Shown: piece by piece, positions 16,444 to 23,309 of the stretch
Layout of the letters: the number at the start of each line of letters is the position of its first letter
Position numbering within the stretch: the first letter of the stretch is position 1
Assembly: GCA_034678345.1 (NCBI GenBank)
Contig: JAXDBZ010000037.1
Location: forward strand, 1-32,476
Direction: 5' to 3'
DNA from: JANXPZ01 sp034678345
GTDB taxonomy: Bacteria; Eisenbacteria; RBG-16-71-46
Length of the DNA stretch: 32,476 nt
Program-made: the position numbers and the translations under genes
Notes under the pieces: generated by a model
Database searches by the model: none
What the model was told of the DNA's origin: nothing
What the model saw: only the letters and a program-made list of their open reading frames with translations

Positions 16444-17729
16444 CGCTTCCCGGCTTCCTCCCCGGTCGCGGCGGGTGGGGCGGCCGTCCGGCTCGGGTCC
16501 CCCTCGAGCAGGTCGAACGGCGGCGCCTCCTCCGTGCGCATGTGCTCCACCATCCACCTCGCCGACTCCGCCAGCTCCGACTTCGGGTAGCGCTCGAGCA
16601 GCTCGCGGAAGGCCTGCTCCGCCGCCTCGTAGTCCTTGAGCTCCTCGGAGTTCACGAAGCCGATCATGAACTGCGCCTGGGCGCTCACCTCGCTGTCGGG
16701 GTACTCGGCCAGCAGCGCCCGGTAGGCGGCGATGCGCGGCTGCGGGGCGGCGATCTCCTGGGCGGCCTTGAACATCTCGCGCGGTTCCCGCTTCTGCGTC
16801 ACGAACTTCTGGATCGCGCCCGAATCGGGCGTCACGCCGAGGCCGTGCCGCGCCTCGTCGAGGATCTGGCGGTAGTACTCCTGGGTGCGCTGGTTGCCGA
16901 GCTGGCGCATGATCGCCGGGCGCACGGTCTCGAGCGGGCGCGTCCCCTCGGGACGCATCTCGTCCACGCGCACGACGTGCCAGCCGCGCTCCGTCCGGTA
17001 CGGCCCGCCGATGCGGCCGACGCCGAGCGCGAACACGGACTCGGCCAGCGCCGGCTGGCGCCCGAGCGCCGCGAAGCTGCCCTCGCGGGTCACGGTGCCG
17101 AGCAGGCCGGCCGAGGCGCGGGTCATGCTGTCGGTCGAGAACCGGGTCACGAGCTTCGCCCAGTCCTGGCCGCTGCGCGCCAGCTTCAGCGCCTGCCGGG
17201 CCTGCGCCTCGGTCGCGGTCTGGATGTGCCGCGCCGTGACCGTCGCCGGCGTGCGGAAGTCGGCCGGGTGCGCCTCGTAGTAGCCCCGGACCTCCGAGTC
17301 GCTCGGTGCCGGGTTCGCCGTCATCGCCTCGTTCAGGTAGGTGCGGATGAGGAGGTCGCGCCGCTGCTGCTCCAGCTGACGCCGCACCTGCGGCCGGTCG
17401 GCCACCCCCGCGCGCAGCGCGGTGACGAGCCAGACGCGCTCCTCGATCATGCGGTCGAGCAGGCGCTGCCGCCCCTCGGGCGTGTTGAACTGCTCGCGCG
17501 AGGCCTCGGGGATCTCCTCGGTCCGCCGCCGGACGTCGTCGGCGGTGATCGCCTCCTCGCCGATGCGCACGAGCACCGGCGAGGTGTCGGCGGGCGCCGC
17601 GGCCGTCACCGCCTTGCCGCGCTTCGCCGGCGCCGGGCGGGACGACTTCGCCGCCCCGGCCACCCCGGCCGCCAGCAGCAGGACCAACGCCGCCGCGAGG
17701 CCGGAACGTACCCCGCGCGCCGCGCTCAC
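16440..17729 (-). CDS. Exported parvulin-type peptidyl-prolyl isomerase (SurA/PrsA-like) with TPR-like tail
   Basis: The GTG at 17727-17729 overlaps the rplI stop (GTGA) and gives 429 residues. A signal peptide covers about 7-27 (VRSGLAAALVLLLAAGVAGA). A SurA-N-like helical region spans about 50-160 (DDVRRRTEEIPEASREQFNTPEGRQRLLDRMIEERV). The rotamase domain (about 163-262) has VTARHIQTATEAQARQALKLARSGQDWAKLVTRFSTD, AGLLGTV and IGGPYRTERGWHVVRVDE, the parvulin pattern. Residues about 332-398 resemble TPR/BamD-type repeats (AAYRALLAEYPDSEVSAQAQFMIGFVN, then AEQAFRELLERYPKSELAESARWM), an unusual C-terminal addition. It should help fold envelope proteins in the periplasm, possibly the secretin and TonB-type proteins encoded nearby. 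Confidence 0.88.
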   Translation of the reverse strand: MSAARGVRSGLAAALVLLLAAGVAGAAKSSRPAPAKRGKAVTAAAPADTSPVLVRIGEEAITADDVRRRTEEIPEASREQFNTPEGRQRLLDRMIEERVWLVTALRAGVADRPQVRRQLEQQRRDLLIRTYLNEAMTANPAPSDSEVRGYYEAHPADFRTPATVTARHIQTATEAQARQALKLARSGQDWAKLVTRFSTDSMTRASAGLLGTVTREGSFAALGRQPALAESVFALGVGRIGGPYRTERGWHVVRVDEMRPEGTRPLETVRPAIMRQLGNQRTQEYYRQILDEARHGLGVTPDSGAIQKFVTQKREPREMFKAAQEIAAPQPRIAAYRALLAEYPDSEVSAQAQFMIGFVNSEELKDYEAAEQAFRELLERYPKSELAESARWMVEHMRTEEAPPFDLLEGDPSRTAAPPAATGEEAGKR

Positions 17730-18169
17730 GACCGCACCACCCAGACCTTCACGGTCGCGGTCACACCACCGAAGAACCGCACCGGCACCTCGTAGCGACC
17801 GAGCTGCTTGATGTGATCCGCGAGCTCGATCTGGTGCTTGTCCACGACGTGCCCGGCCTTCGCCAGCGCGTCCGCCACGTCGGCGTTGGTGACCGAGCCG
17901 AACAGCGTGTCCTCCTCGTTGGCCTGCGCGGGGAGGTTGACCTCGACGCCCTCGAGCTTCGCCGCCTGCTCGCGGGCCTGCGCCAGTAGACGGTCCTCCT
18001 GGTACTTGCGCTGGCGCTGCAGCTCCTGGAACAGGTTGGCCGCCTTGTCGCCGGCGGGGATGGCGAGCTTGCGGGGCAGCAGGTAGTTGCGGGCATAGCC
18101 CGACTTCACGTGGACCAGGGCGCCCTTCGCGCCCACGCCCTTCAGGTCTTCCAGCAGGATGACATCCAT
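17726..18169 (-). CDS. rplI: 50S ribosomal protein L9
   Basis: This 147-residue protein begins MDVILLEDLKGVGAKGALVHVKSGYARNYLLPRKLA, the diagnostic bL9 N-terminal domain that binds 23S rRNA. A long connecting helix (about 42-75) and a C-terminal domain follow (NEEDTLFGSVTNADVADAL ... VDKHQIELADHIKQLGRYEVPVRFFGGVTATVKVWVV). Length is normal. The ATG overlaps the stop of the upstream membrane-protein gene by one base (TGATG), and its own TGA overlaps the isomerase start by three bases. The frame stays open upstream, but only this part is coding. Confidence 0.98.
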   Translation of the reverse strand: MDVILLEDLKGVGAKGALVHVKSGYARNYLLPRKLAIPAGDKAANLFQELQRQRKYQEDRLLAQAREQAAKLEGVEVNLPAQANEEDTLFGSVTNADVADALAKAGHVVDKHQIELADHIKQLGRYEVPVRFFGGVTATVKVWVVRS

Positions 18170-19200
18170 CAGCGATCTCCCGGGTTCGCATCCTCGTCGG
18201 GGGCGGCGTCCAGCCGGCGGTAGTCCAGCCAGACATCGCTGAGCCCCAGCAGGGCCGTCCCGACGACGAAGTACGGCATCAGGGTGAAGAACAGGAACAG
18301 CATCGTCAGCACCATCACGGGCAGCGGCGCGCCGCGGGCCAGGAACAGCGCGCCCGCCACCGCCACCCCCTGGACACAATAACCGAGCCCGGCGCCCAGC
18401 AGCAGGGTCCAGCCGGTCGGGCGCCACGCCGACCACGACGTCAGCAGCAGCGCGAGCCCGGCGATCAGCACCCACACCGCCGCGTCCGGCAGTCGCAGGT
18501 CCCGCAGGCGCACGCGCGACAGGCGCGGCCAGCGCAGCGTCTCGGCGAGGCGCGATGCCAGGCCGCGTCCCGCGGCCACCAGCAGCGCACCCCACAGGAA
18601 GAGCCCGGTGGGGATGAGGAAGGGCAGGCGCGCGTGCCGCAGCGCGGCGTTCTCGTTCACCGCCTTCTCCATCCCGGCCAGCCAGTCGCGGTTCGCCCCC
18701 ACGTGGCGCAACAGCTCGAGCGCCTGGGCGTCGCCCGCGGCCAGCTCGCGCTCCACCCCCGCCACCAGCGCCGGGTAGTGCGCCAGCCACGGCAGGGCCG
18801 CGGCCACCAGCAGCAGGGGCGCCAGCATCCAGGCGCGCTCGCCCGCGCCCGGGCCGCCTCCCTCCTCGCGCACGCCCATCCAGGCCCCGGTCAGCGCCGC
18901 CGCCGGGATCCACCACAGCCACAGGCCCCGCCCCGTGCCGAGCACGAGCAGGGCCACCGCGCCCAGGCCCACCGCGGCGATGGCCGCGACGCCGAACCGC
19001 CAGCACAGCAGCAGCGCGAGCGCGACCGCGGCCGGCACCGCCAGCCACAGCCAGCCCCATGGCAGCGGCGTCTGGAGCGTCATCAGCCCGAGGACCGCGA
19101 CCAGCAGCAGCACGCGGCCCCAGGCCGGGCTCCGGCGGGCGAGCCCGCGGGAGGTCAGCTCCGGCCCTGCGTCCCGGCCCGACTCAGCGATAGAAGTCAC
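18169..19200 (-). CDS. DUF2232 (YybS-like) polytopic membrane protein
   Basis: This 343-residue protein has about eight hydrophobic segments: roughly 28-45, 49-66, 68-88, 92-106, 122-140, 197-215, 241-258 and 265-330 (two to three helices). The last part reads LFLARGAPLPVMVLTMLFLFFTLMPYFVVGTALLGLSDVWLDYRRL, which fits the DUF2232 C-terminal signature (a final 'GL.D.w.dfR' element). Genes of this family sit between rpsR and rplI in many bacteria, exactly as here, and this position is the main support. The molecular function is unknown; a transporter-like or envelope role has been suggested from topology only. Its start overlaps the last 17 bases of rpsR in another frame. Confidence 0.8.
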   Translation of the reverse strand: MTSIAESGRDAGPELTSRGLARRSPAWGRVLLLVAVLGLMTLQTPLPWGWLWLAVPAAVALALLLCWRFGVAAIAAVGLGAVALLVLGTGRGLWLWWIPAAALTGAWMGVREEGGGPGAGERAWMLAPLLLVAAALPWLAHYPALVAGVERELAAGDAQALELLRHVGANRDWLAGMEKAVNENAALRHARLPFLIPTGLFLWGALLVAAGRGLASRLAETLRWPRLSRVRLRDLRLPDAAVWVLIAGLALLLTSWSAWRPTGWTLLLGAGLGYCVQGVAVAGALFLARGAPLPVMVLTMLFLFFTLMPYFVVGTALLGLSDVWLDYRRLDAAPDEDANPGDR

Positions 19201-19426
19201 TGGTGAACGGCAGCAGCGCCAGCACCCGCGCCCGCTTGATCGCGACCGTGAGCTGCTTCTGGTGACGGGCGCACGTGCCCGAGACCCGCCGCGGCACGAT
19301 CTTGCCCCGGTCCGTGATGAACCGGCCGAGCCGCTTCTCGTCCTTGTAGTCGATGGTGCCGACCTTCTCCAGGCACAGCTTGCAGTACTTCTTCTTGATG
19401 CCCTTGCCTTCGCGTTCCTTGGCCAT
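19184..19426 (-). CDS. rpsR: 30S ribosomal protein S18, zinc-binding (C+) form
   Basis: This 80-residue protein has the core IDYKDEKRLGRFITDRGKIVPRRVSGTCARHQKQLTVAIKRARVLALLPFT, plainly bS18. It carries Cys15, Cys18, Cys52 and His55 (YCKLC and TCARHQ), so it is the zinc-binding paralog type; a zinc-free version is not in the window. The start ATG at 19424-19426 has AGAGGGG about 4 bases upstream. The gene lies 25 bases after ssb and overlaps the DUF2232 gene by 17 bases. S18 assembles with S6, whose gene is two positions upstream. Confidence 0.98.
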   Translation of the reverse strand: MAKEREGKGIKKKYCKLCLEKVGTIDYKDEKRLGRFITDRGKIVPRRVSGTCARHQKQLTVAIKRARVLALLPFTSDFYR

Positions 19427-19451
19427 GGATCCCCTCTCTGCCTCCCCTCGA

Positions 19452-19868
19452 TCAGAACGGCTCGCGGCCGCCCTCATCGCTCGTCCGTTTCGCCCCCGGC
19501 GCCGGCCGCTCCCGGACCTCCGGGCTCTTCGCCATGAAATGCACGTTCTCGGCGCGGATCTCCAGCCGCGTCTGGCGGGCGCCCTGCCCGTCCTTCCACT
19601 CCCGCATCTGCAGCCGCCCCTCCACCAGCACGGGGCTGCCCTTCTTCAGGTACGTCCCGCACACCTCGGCGAGCCGCGCGTAGGTCCGCACCGTCACGAA
19701 GCCGGTCTCCTCCGCCGCCTGCCCGTCACGACCCCGGTAGCGGCGGTGGAACGCCAGCGCGAAGTCCGCGATGGGCGTCCCATCGCCGGCGAAGCGCGTC
19801 TCCGGATCGCGCGTCAGGCGGCCGCCCAGGATGACGCGGTTGACCTCGGGCAATCGGAGCTCGGACAT
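19452..19868 (-). CDS. ssb: Single-stranded DNA-binding protein
   Basis: This 138-residue SSB has an OB fold at about 8-112: EVNRVILGGRLTRDPETRFAGDGTPIADFALAFHRRYRGRDG, then VTVRTYARLAEVCGTYLKKGSPVLVEGRLQMREW, RLEIRAENVHFM. It protects single-stranded DNA in replication and repair, and its C-terminal tip normally docks partner proteins. Here the tail is short (about 25 residues) and ends SDEGGREPF: the terminal Pro-Phe is kept, but the acidic run is thin and contains an Arg. GGGAGG precedes the ATG by about 5 bases. The rpsF-ssb-rpsR order is common in bacteria. A longer main SSB could exist elsewhere. Confidence 0.95.
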   Translation of the reverse strand: MSELRLPEVNRVILGGRLTRDPETRFAGDGTPIADFALAFHRRYRGRDGQAAEETGFVTVRTYARLAEVCGTYLKKGSPVLVEGRLQMREWKDGQGARQTRLEIRAENVHFMAKSPEVRERPAPGAKRTSDEGGREPF

Positions 19869-19945
19869 GCTGCCTCCCGTACGGGGGACGCTGCCGGCGG
19901 GCGGGGCACCCGGCGAAGGCGGGCCCGGCGCCGTCCGGCGACCGA

Positions 19946-20305
19946 TCAGTCTTCCGCACTCTCCTCGCCGGCCGCCGCGCGGGGGGCTTCACCCTCGGCC
20001 GCCACCGGCACCGGATCCGGCGGGACGTAGAGGACCGACAGCACGCGCATGTACGACTCGTTCAGGCTCATGCGCCGCTCGATCTCCTTGATCACCGGGC
20101 CCGGGCTCTCGTGCAGGATCAGGGTGTAGATGCCGTCCCGCTTCTTGCGGATCTCGTAGGCCAGGCGGCGCTTGCCCCAGCGCTGGACGTCCAGCACCTC
20201 GCCACCCAGCTCGCGAATCCATTGCGACACCCGCTCGATCTCCTCGTTCACCCGGTTCTCGTCGAGCCCGGGCTCGAGGATGAAGGTCGTCTCGTACTTG
20301 GTCAC
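19946..20305 (-). CDS. rpsF: 30S ribosomal protein S6
   Basis: This 119-residue protein begins TKYETTFILEPGLDENRVNEEIERVSQWI. It continues GGEVLDVQRWGKRRLAYEIRKKRDGIYTLI, then LNESYMRVLSVLYV, the full bS6 pattern. The tail is an acidic, Ala-rich extension of about 20 residues, as in many S6 proteins. The start is GTG at 20303-20305, preceded by GGAGG about 10 bases upstream, and overlaps the pth TGA by three bases. A 77-base gap separates it from ssb. Confidence 0.97.
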   Translation of the reverse strand: MTKYETTFILEPGLDENRVNEEIERVSQWIRELGGEVLDVQRWGKRRLAYEIRKKRDGIYTLILHESPGPVIKEIERRMSLNESYMRVLSVLYVPPDPVPVAAEGEAPRAAAGEESAED

Positions 20306-20886
20306 GACTCGGATTCCTCCCCACGTGTCCTGCGGTTGAAGCGATTCATGGCCGCGAGGGCTCCCTCGTCCAGCCAGCATTCCACGGCGTCCGCGGCTCG
20401 TTCGATCGCCTCGTCCACCACGGCTCTCTCGTCCTCTGCGAACTCGTCCAGCACGTGCTCCCGCAGCTCCGCCGCGTCCTCCGCCGCCCCCACCCCGATG
20501 CGCAGCCGGGCGAACTCCCGGCCCAGCACCGCCTCGAGCGACTCGAGGCCATGATGTCCACCGCTCGACCCCGCGACCCGCAGTCGCAGGCTCCCGACCG
20601 GCAGATAGACGTCGTCCACCACCACCAGCAACCCGGCCGGGTCGAGTCCGTGGCGCTCCCGCCACTCCTCGAGCGCGACGCCGCTCGCGTTCATGAAGGT
20701 GAGCGGCACCACCAGGTCCACGGCCTTCCCCGCCCGCTCCGCCCGCCAGGCCCGCCAGGTGTCGGTGCCGCCGGCCGGCCGGGCCGCCCAGCGCCCCACC
20801 AACCGCTCCAGCACGCGCCACCCCACGTTGTGCCGGGTCCGCGCGTAACGCGCTCCCGGGTTGCCCAGGCCGAGCACGAGCGCCAC
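20302..20886 (-). CDS. pth: Peptidyl-tRNA hydrolase
   Basis: This 194-residue enzyme releases peptides from prematurely dropped peptidyl-tRNA. It shows VLGLGNPGARYARTRHNVGWRVLERL, with Asn9 and the catalytic His of the RHNVG motif (about residue 19). It also has PLTFMNASG (about 61-69; Asn66), VVVDDVYLPVGSLRLR (about 88-103; catalytic Asp) and GSSGGHHGLESL (about 106-117). The usual SAGGHNG block is slightly changed to SSGGHHG. Length is normal. It starts 6 bases after the rplY stop and overlaps rpsF at its end. Pairing of rplY and pth is common. Confidence 0.96.
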   Translation of the reverse strand: MALVLGLGNPGARYARTRHNVGWRVLERLVGRWAARPAGGTDTWRAWRAERAGKAVDLVVPLTFMNASGVALEEWRERHGLDPAGLLVVVDDVYLPVGSLRLRVAGSSGGHHGLESLEAVLGREFARLRIGVGAAEDAAELREHVLDEFAEDERAVVDEAIERAADAVECWLDEGALAAMNRFNRRTRGEESES

Positions 20887-20892
20887 GGCCCG

Positions 20893-21582
20893 CTACTTCT
20901 CCTTGCCGCCCTTGCCTTCCTCCTCCTCGCCCTCCTCCTTCTTGCCCTTGGCGATGACCTCGGGCTCGGCGGGCTCGGCACCCTCGACCGCGGCGGCCAC
21001 GGCCTCCTCGGCCGGCTTCTCCTCGACGTGCACCGTCGGCGGCACCACCGTCGCCACGGTGACGTCCGTGTCGGTGAGGATGGTCACCTCGGGCAGCGTG
21101 ATCACGCTCACGTGCACCGAGTCGCCGATGTTCAGGGCGGTGACGTCCACCTCGACCGCCGGCGGGATCGCCGTCGGCAGGCAGCGCACCTTCAGCTCGC
21201 GCAGGATGGGCTCGAGGATGCCGCCGCCGTCCTTCACGCCGACCGGCAGGCCGACGAGCTTGATGGGCACCTCGACCTCGATCGCCTCGGTCAGCGAGAT
21301 GCGCTGGAAGTCCAGGTGGATGATCTCGTGGGTGAGCGGGTCGTACTGCACGTCGCGGATGAGGGCGGTGTGCTCGCCCCCGTCGAGGGCGAGGCCGATG
21401 ATCGGATTGCCGCCCTGCTTGCGCACGGCCAGCTCGAAGTCGCGGGCGGACACGCTCAGGGCCATGGGCTCCTGGCCGTGCCCATAGAGCACGCCCGGGA
21501 TGCGACCGGCCGCCCGCGCCTTGCGGGCCGCGCCCTTGCCGATGTCGCCCCGGCGCGTGCCGGACAGTGGGATGACAGGCAT
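20893..21582 (-). CDS. rplY: 50S ribosomal protein L25/Ctc
   Basis: This 229-residue bL25 of the long CTC type binds 5S rRNA. The N-terminal L25 domain (about 1-95) has KGAARKARAAGRIPGVLYGHGQEPMALSV and NPIIGLALDGGEHTALIRDVQYDPLTHEIIHLDFQRI. The TL5-like beta domain (about 95-190) has VEVPIKLVGLPVGVKDGGGILEPILRELKVRCLPTAIP and IGDSVHVSVITLPEVTILTD. The last 40 residues are Glu/Lys-rich and low-complexity. GGAGGAG lies about 6 bases before the ATG. It follows prs by 69 bases, as in many bacteria. Confidence 0.96.
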   Translation of the reverse strand: MPVIPLSGTRRGDIGKGAARKARAAGRIPGVLYGHGQEPMALSVSARDFELAVRKQGGNPIIGLALDGGEHTALIRDVQYDPLTHEIIHLDFQRISLTEAIEVEVPIKLVGLPVGVKDGGGILEPILRELKVRCLPTAIPPAVEVDVTALNIGDSVHVSVITLPEVTILTDTDVTVATVVPPTVHVEEKPAEEAVAAAVEGAEPAEPEVIAKGKKEEGEEEEGKGGKEK

Positions 21583-21651
21583 CAGACTCCTCCTTCAAGC
21601 GGGGCGGACCCCGCGTTCATCGCGCCGCGGCCGCGGGGGCCGGGCGTGCGT

Positions 21652-22584
21652 TCAGACGAACAGCGAACTGAGCGAGCGCTCCTCGTGGATGCGGGCGACC
21701 GCTTCTCCCAGCAGCCCGGCCACCGACAGCTCCCGCACCTTGGGAGTGGTCGAGTCCGGGGGATGACGGATGGTGTCGGTGATCACCAGCTCCTTGATGG
21801 GGGACTGCTCGACCCGCTCGAGCGCGCCCGGGGCGAAGATGCCGTGGGTCACGCCGGCGTAGACGTCCTTGCCGCCGTTGCGCCGGATGGCCTCGGCCGC
21901 CTGGCACAGCGTGCGGGCCGTGGTCACCACGTCGTCGAACAGCACGACGTTGTGCCCCTGCACGTCGCCGATGATGTTCATCACCTCGACGGAGTCCGGC
22001 TTCGGCCGGCGCTTGTCCACCAGCCCCAGCTCGGCCCCGAGGCGCTTGGCGTAGGCCCGGGCCATCTTCACGCTGCCGATGTCCGGGGCGACCACCATGA
22101 GGTCGGGGATGGCCTTCTGCTGGAAGTACTCGATGAGCACCGGCGCGGCGTAGAGGTGGTCGAACGGGATGTCGAAGAAGCCCTGGATCTGCGCGCTGTG
22201 CAGGTCCATGGTCAGCGCCCGGTCGGCCCCGGCGGTGGTGATGAGGTTGGCCACCAGCTTGGCCGAGATGGGCGCGCGGGGCTGGTCCTTGCGGTCCTGC
22301 CGGGCGTAGCCGAAGTACGGCAGCACCGCGGTGACGCGGCGCGCCGAGGCGCGCTTGGCCGCGTCCAGCATGACCAGCAGCTCCATCAGGTTCTCCGCCG
22401 GCGGGGCCGTCGCCTGGACGATGAAGACGTCGCCGCCGCGGATGTTCTCGTTGATCTTGACGGATACCTCCCCGTCCTCGAAGCGTGAGACCGTGGCATC
22501 GCCGAGCGGCACGCCCAGCTTGTCGCAGATGGCCTGCGCCAGCCCGTGGCTGGCATTCCCCGAGAAGATCCGGCAGGGATCCAA
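21652..22584 (-). CDS. prs: Ribose-phosphate pyrophosphokinase (PRPP synthetase)
   Basis: This 310-residue enzyme makes PRPP from ribose-5-phosphate and ATP for nucleotide, His and Trp synthesis. It starts with TTG at 22582-22584, with GGGAG about 9 bases upstream. It has CRIFSGNASHGLAQAI (4-19), RFEDGEVSVKINENIRG, YGYARQDRKDQPRAPISAKL-type FGYARQDRK (91-99), MDLHSAQIQGFFDIP (126-140), PDIGSVKMAR (167-176) and the catalytic loop KRRPKPDSVEVMNIIGDV (191-208). The PRPP loop at 217-226 reads DDVVTTARTL, where most relatives have DD-x-x-DTAGTL, so an Asp and a Gly are replaced by Thr221 and Arg224. Length is normal and the rest looks intact. Confidence 0.95.
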   Translation of the reverse strand: MDPCRIFSGNASHGLAQAICDKLGVPLGDATVSRFEDGEVSVKINENIRGGDVFIVQATAPPAENLMELLVMLDAAKRASARRVTAVLPYFGYARQDRKDQPRAPISAKLVANLITTAGADRALTMDLHSAQIQGFFDIPFDHLYAAPVLIEYFQQKAIPDLMVVAPDIGSVKMARAYAKRLGAELGLVDKRRPKPDSVEVMNIIGDVQGHNVVLFDDVVTTARTLCQAAEAIRRNGGKDVYAGVTHGIFAPGALERVEQSPIKELVITDTIRHPPDSTTPKVRELSVAGLLGEAVARIHEERSLSSLFV

Positions 22585-22618
22585 GTCGCTCTACTCCCGG
22601 TTACGAGATCGAACGCGC

Positions 22619-22640
22619 CCGCGGCCTCTCGGGACCGCGG
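22619..22640 (-). other. Hairpin in the prs leader
   Basis: CCGCGG (22619-22624) and CCGCGG (22635-22640) can pair over a 10-base loop, about 25 bases upstream of the prs ribosome-binding site. It may be a leader structure. No standard prs promoter was recognised between here and the repeats. Confidence 0.35.
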
Positions 22641-22690
22641 AGGGAACAGGTGGGATCAGCACGGACGAACAGGAATCCGGCGGGCACCTC

Positions 22691-22818
22691 GGCGCCCGGG
22701 CGGACGAAGGAGCCAGCCTCGGGCGACGCAGGTGCCAGGCTGGCGGAGCCACGCGAGGCGGGGCCGGATGCAAGGCGCCGACCGGCGCCCGGGCGGACGA
22801 AGGAGCCAGCCTCGGGCG
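22691..22818. repeat. 35-bp direct duplication bracketing the first repeat units
   Basis: An identical 35-base block starting GGCGCCCGGGCGGACGAAGG occurs at 22691-22725 and 22784-22818 (offset 93 bases). It interrupts the regular 36-bp period at its second copy. It looks like an internal duplication within the array beside prs. Confidence 0.8.
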
Positions 22819-22998
22819 GTCCAGATGCAAGGCTGGCGGAGCCACGCGAGGCGGGGCCGGATGCAAGGCTGGCGGAGCCAGCCTGGGGTGGTCCAGATGC
22901 AAGGCTGGCGCAGCCGCTCGAGGCGGGGCCCGATGCAAGGCTGGCGGAGCCAGCCTGGGGTGGTCCAGATGCAAGGCGGCGAGGGAGCGGCGAGCGCA
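22731..22998. repeat. 36-bp tandem repeat array with 72-bp A/B superstructure
   Basis: Units begin at 22731, 22767, 22824, 22860, 22896, 22932 and 22968. All but the first start GATGCAAGG; the first starts GGTGCCAGG. Spacing is 36, 57, 36, 36, 36, 36; the 57 includes the 35-bp insertion. Two unit types alternate. Type A ends in GAGGCGGGGCC(G/C). Type B ends in AGCCAGCCTGGGGTGGTCCA, or a close variant at 22804-22823. Type B copies fall exactly 72 bases apart (22804, 22876, 22948). On the transcript strand, type B forms AGGCTGGC-TCC-GCCAGCCT, an 8-bp hairpin. The array lies between tRNA-Gln and prs. Open frames through it encode 12-residue repeats but run into the tRNA gene, so it is treated as non-coding. 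Confidence 0.85.
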
Positions 22999-23000
22999 GT

Positions 23001-23015
23001 CGTACTGTACGTACG
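23001..23015. repeat. CGTAC inverted repeat after the tRNA
   Basis: CGTACTGTACGTACG holds CGTAC and GTACG arms around TGTAC and the palindrome GTACGTAC. It is the AT-richest spot between the array and the tRNA. It might be a processing or promoter-related site, but no convincing promoter hexamers are at the right spacing. Confidence 0.3.
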
Positions 23016-23064
23016 TCGAGCGAGCCGCGACCGAAGCCAACGCAGCAGATGGACCGCACCAGGC

Positions 23065-23139
23065 TGGCTGGGGCGGGAGGATTCGAACCTCCGAATGCGA
23101 GATCCAAAGTCTCGTGCCTTACCGCTTGGCCACGCCCCA
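23065..23139 (-). tRNA. trnQ: tRNA-Gln (anticodon UUG), CCA encoded
   Basis: A complete cloverleaf reads on the minus strand from 23139. The 7-bp acceptor pairs TGGGGCG with CGCCCCA. The D arm contains AAGCGGTAAGG. The anticodon stem CGAGA/TCTCG encloses loop CTTTGGA with anticodon TTG. The T arm GGAGG-TTCGAAT-CCTCC is canonical. The U1-A72 pair and discriminator G73 fit glutamine identity. CCA is encoded at 23065-23067. It is co-oriented with spoVG upstream and prs downstream, a known bacterial arrangement, but here a 36-bp repeat array sits between tRNA and prs. Confidence 0.97.
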
Positions 23140-23230
23140 CCAACAGAACGGGATTTCCGTCACGGTCCGCCCCCGCGATAGCGAAGTCGGGGTGGATGGC
23201 TACTGGCCCAGAGAGAGGAGATGCGGGGGA

Positions 23231-23260
23231 AGAGTAGCCGGGGGGAGCGGCCGGAGTCAA
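23231..23260 (-). promoter_or_regulatory. Promoter of the tRNA-Gln/prs unit
   Basis: On the minus strand, TTGACT (23255-23260) and TACTCT (23231-23236) are separated by 18 bases. The -35 is five of six consensus and the -10 three of six. Transcription would begin near 23224, about 85 bases before the tRNA, so the leader would need RNase P removal. Confidence 0.5.
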
Positions 23261-23282
23261 ACGCCGGGGAGACCCGGCCGGA

Positions 23283-23303
23283 GGCGGGCTCGGGGGGCCC
23301 GCC
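23283..23303 (-). terminator. GC-rich hairpin after spoVG
   Basis: GGCGGGC (23283-23289) and GCCCGCC (23297-23303) form a 7-bp stem with a 7-base loop, 6 bases after the spoVG stop. No T run follows. It probably separates spoVG from the tRNA promoter. Confidence 0.5.
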
Positions 23304-23309
23304 CGGGGC

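Noticed and set aside
22731..22998. CRISPR array
   Set aside because: Repeats are directly adjacent with no unique spacers, they alternate between two forms, and no cas genes are nearby.
22601..23260. Minus-strand open frame of about 219 codons with 12-residue repeats (LASGPPQAGSAS type)
   Set aside because: It runs straight through the tRNA-Gln gene and its promoter. The repeats are explained by the 36-bp DNA period, and there is no credible start or ribosome-binding site.
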